Assembly: GCA_012842035.1 (NCBI GenBank)
Contig: DUTO01000190.1
Location: 1-5,298 of the forward strand
DNA: 5,298 nt
Origin: Clostridia bacterium
GTDB lineage: Bacteria; Bacillota; Peptococcia; DRI-13; DTU073
Direction: 5' to 3'
Every line of letters begins with the position of its first letter. Within the stretch, counting starts at the first letter, position 1. Positions 5,289 through 5,298 of the stretch are shown here, piece by piece. Made by a program: the position numbers and the translations under genes. The notes under the pieces are model-generated. The model was given only the letters and a program-made list of their open reading frames with translations, was not told the DNA's origin and searched no databases.

Positions 5289-5298
5289 TTATTTTTAC

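Noticed and set aside
1..5298. CRISPR array, insertion sequence or phage genes.
   Set aside because: No regularly spaced repeats, terminal inverted repeats, transposase or phage-like proteins were seen on either strand.

Overview
The window looks like chromosomal DNA of a low-GC, spore-forming Gram-positive anaerobe, probably in Clostridia and perhaps Peptococcaceae-like (the finer placement is a weak inference). The reasons are a YtoI-family regulator next to dnaE as in Firmicutes, a small acid-soluble spore protein, strong GGAGG-type ribosome binding sites with several GTG starts, AT-rich sigma-A type promoters, and a cysteine-rich PyrK-like iron-sulfur flavoprotein. All protein genes lie on the minus strand; one tRNA gene lies on the plus strand at the right edge.

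Layout from right to left, in the direction of transcription. A tRNA-Pro(CGG) gene (5212-5288, +) has a near-consensus promoter. Diverging from it is an unrecognised 182-residue protein (4514-5062, -) that ends at a clear intrinsic terminator (4472-4496). Next is a tight three-gene cluster: a PyrK-like FAD/[2Fe-2S] electron-transfer protein with an extra eight-cysteine N-terminus (3420-4403), a MnmG/TrmFO-like FAD oxidoreductase starting 5 bases after it (2134-3414), and an alpha/beta-type small acid-soluble spore protein (1950-2150) whose reading frame overlaps the oxidoreductase end. Then a new promoter, with a perfect 22-bp palindrome across its spacer, drives a YtoI-type protein (HTH, DRTGG, CBS pair, hotdog; 498-1820). 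This is followed after 24 bases by the 5' part of dnaE (1-473, running off the window).

The two flavoproteins probably form one redox complex: the PyrK-like protein would move electrons between NAD(P)H and the partner, which takes the place of PyrD. The substrate is unknown. Their linkage to a spore protein gene, and the lack of an obvious sigma-A promoter in front of them, suggest without proving a sporulation link. The regulator gene is probably autoregulated through the palindrome and may couple a nucleotide or acyl-CoA signal to the dnaE transcript. There is no gene-free stretch longer than 300 bases; the largest gaps are 1821-1949 and 5063-5211, both described below.
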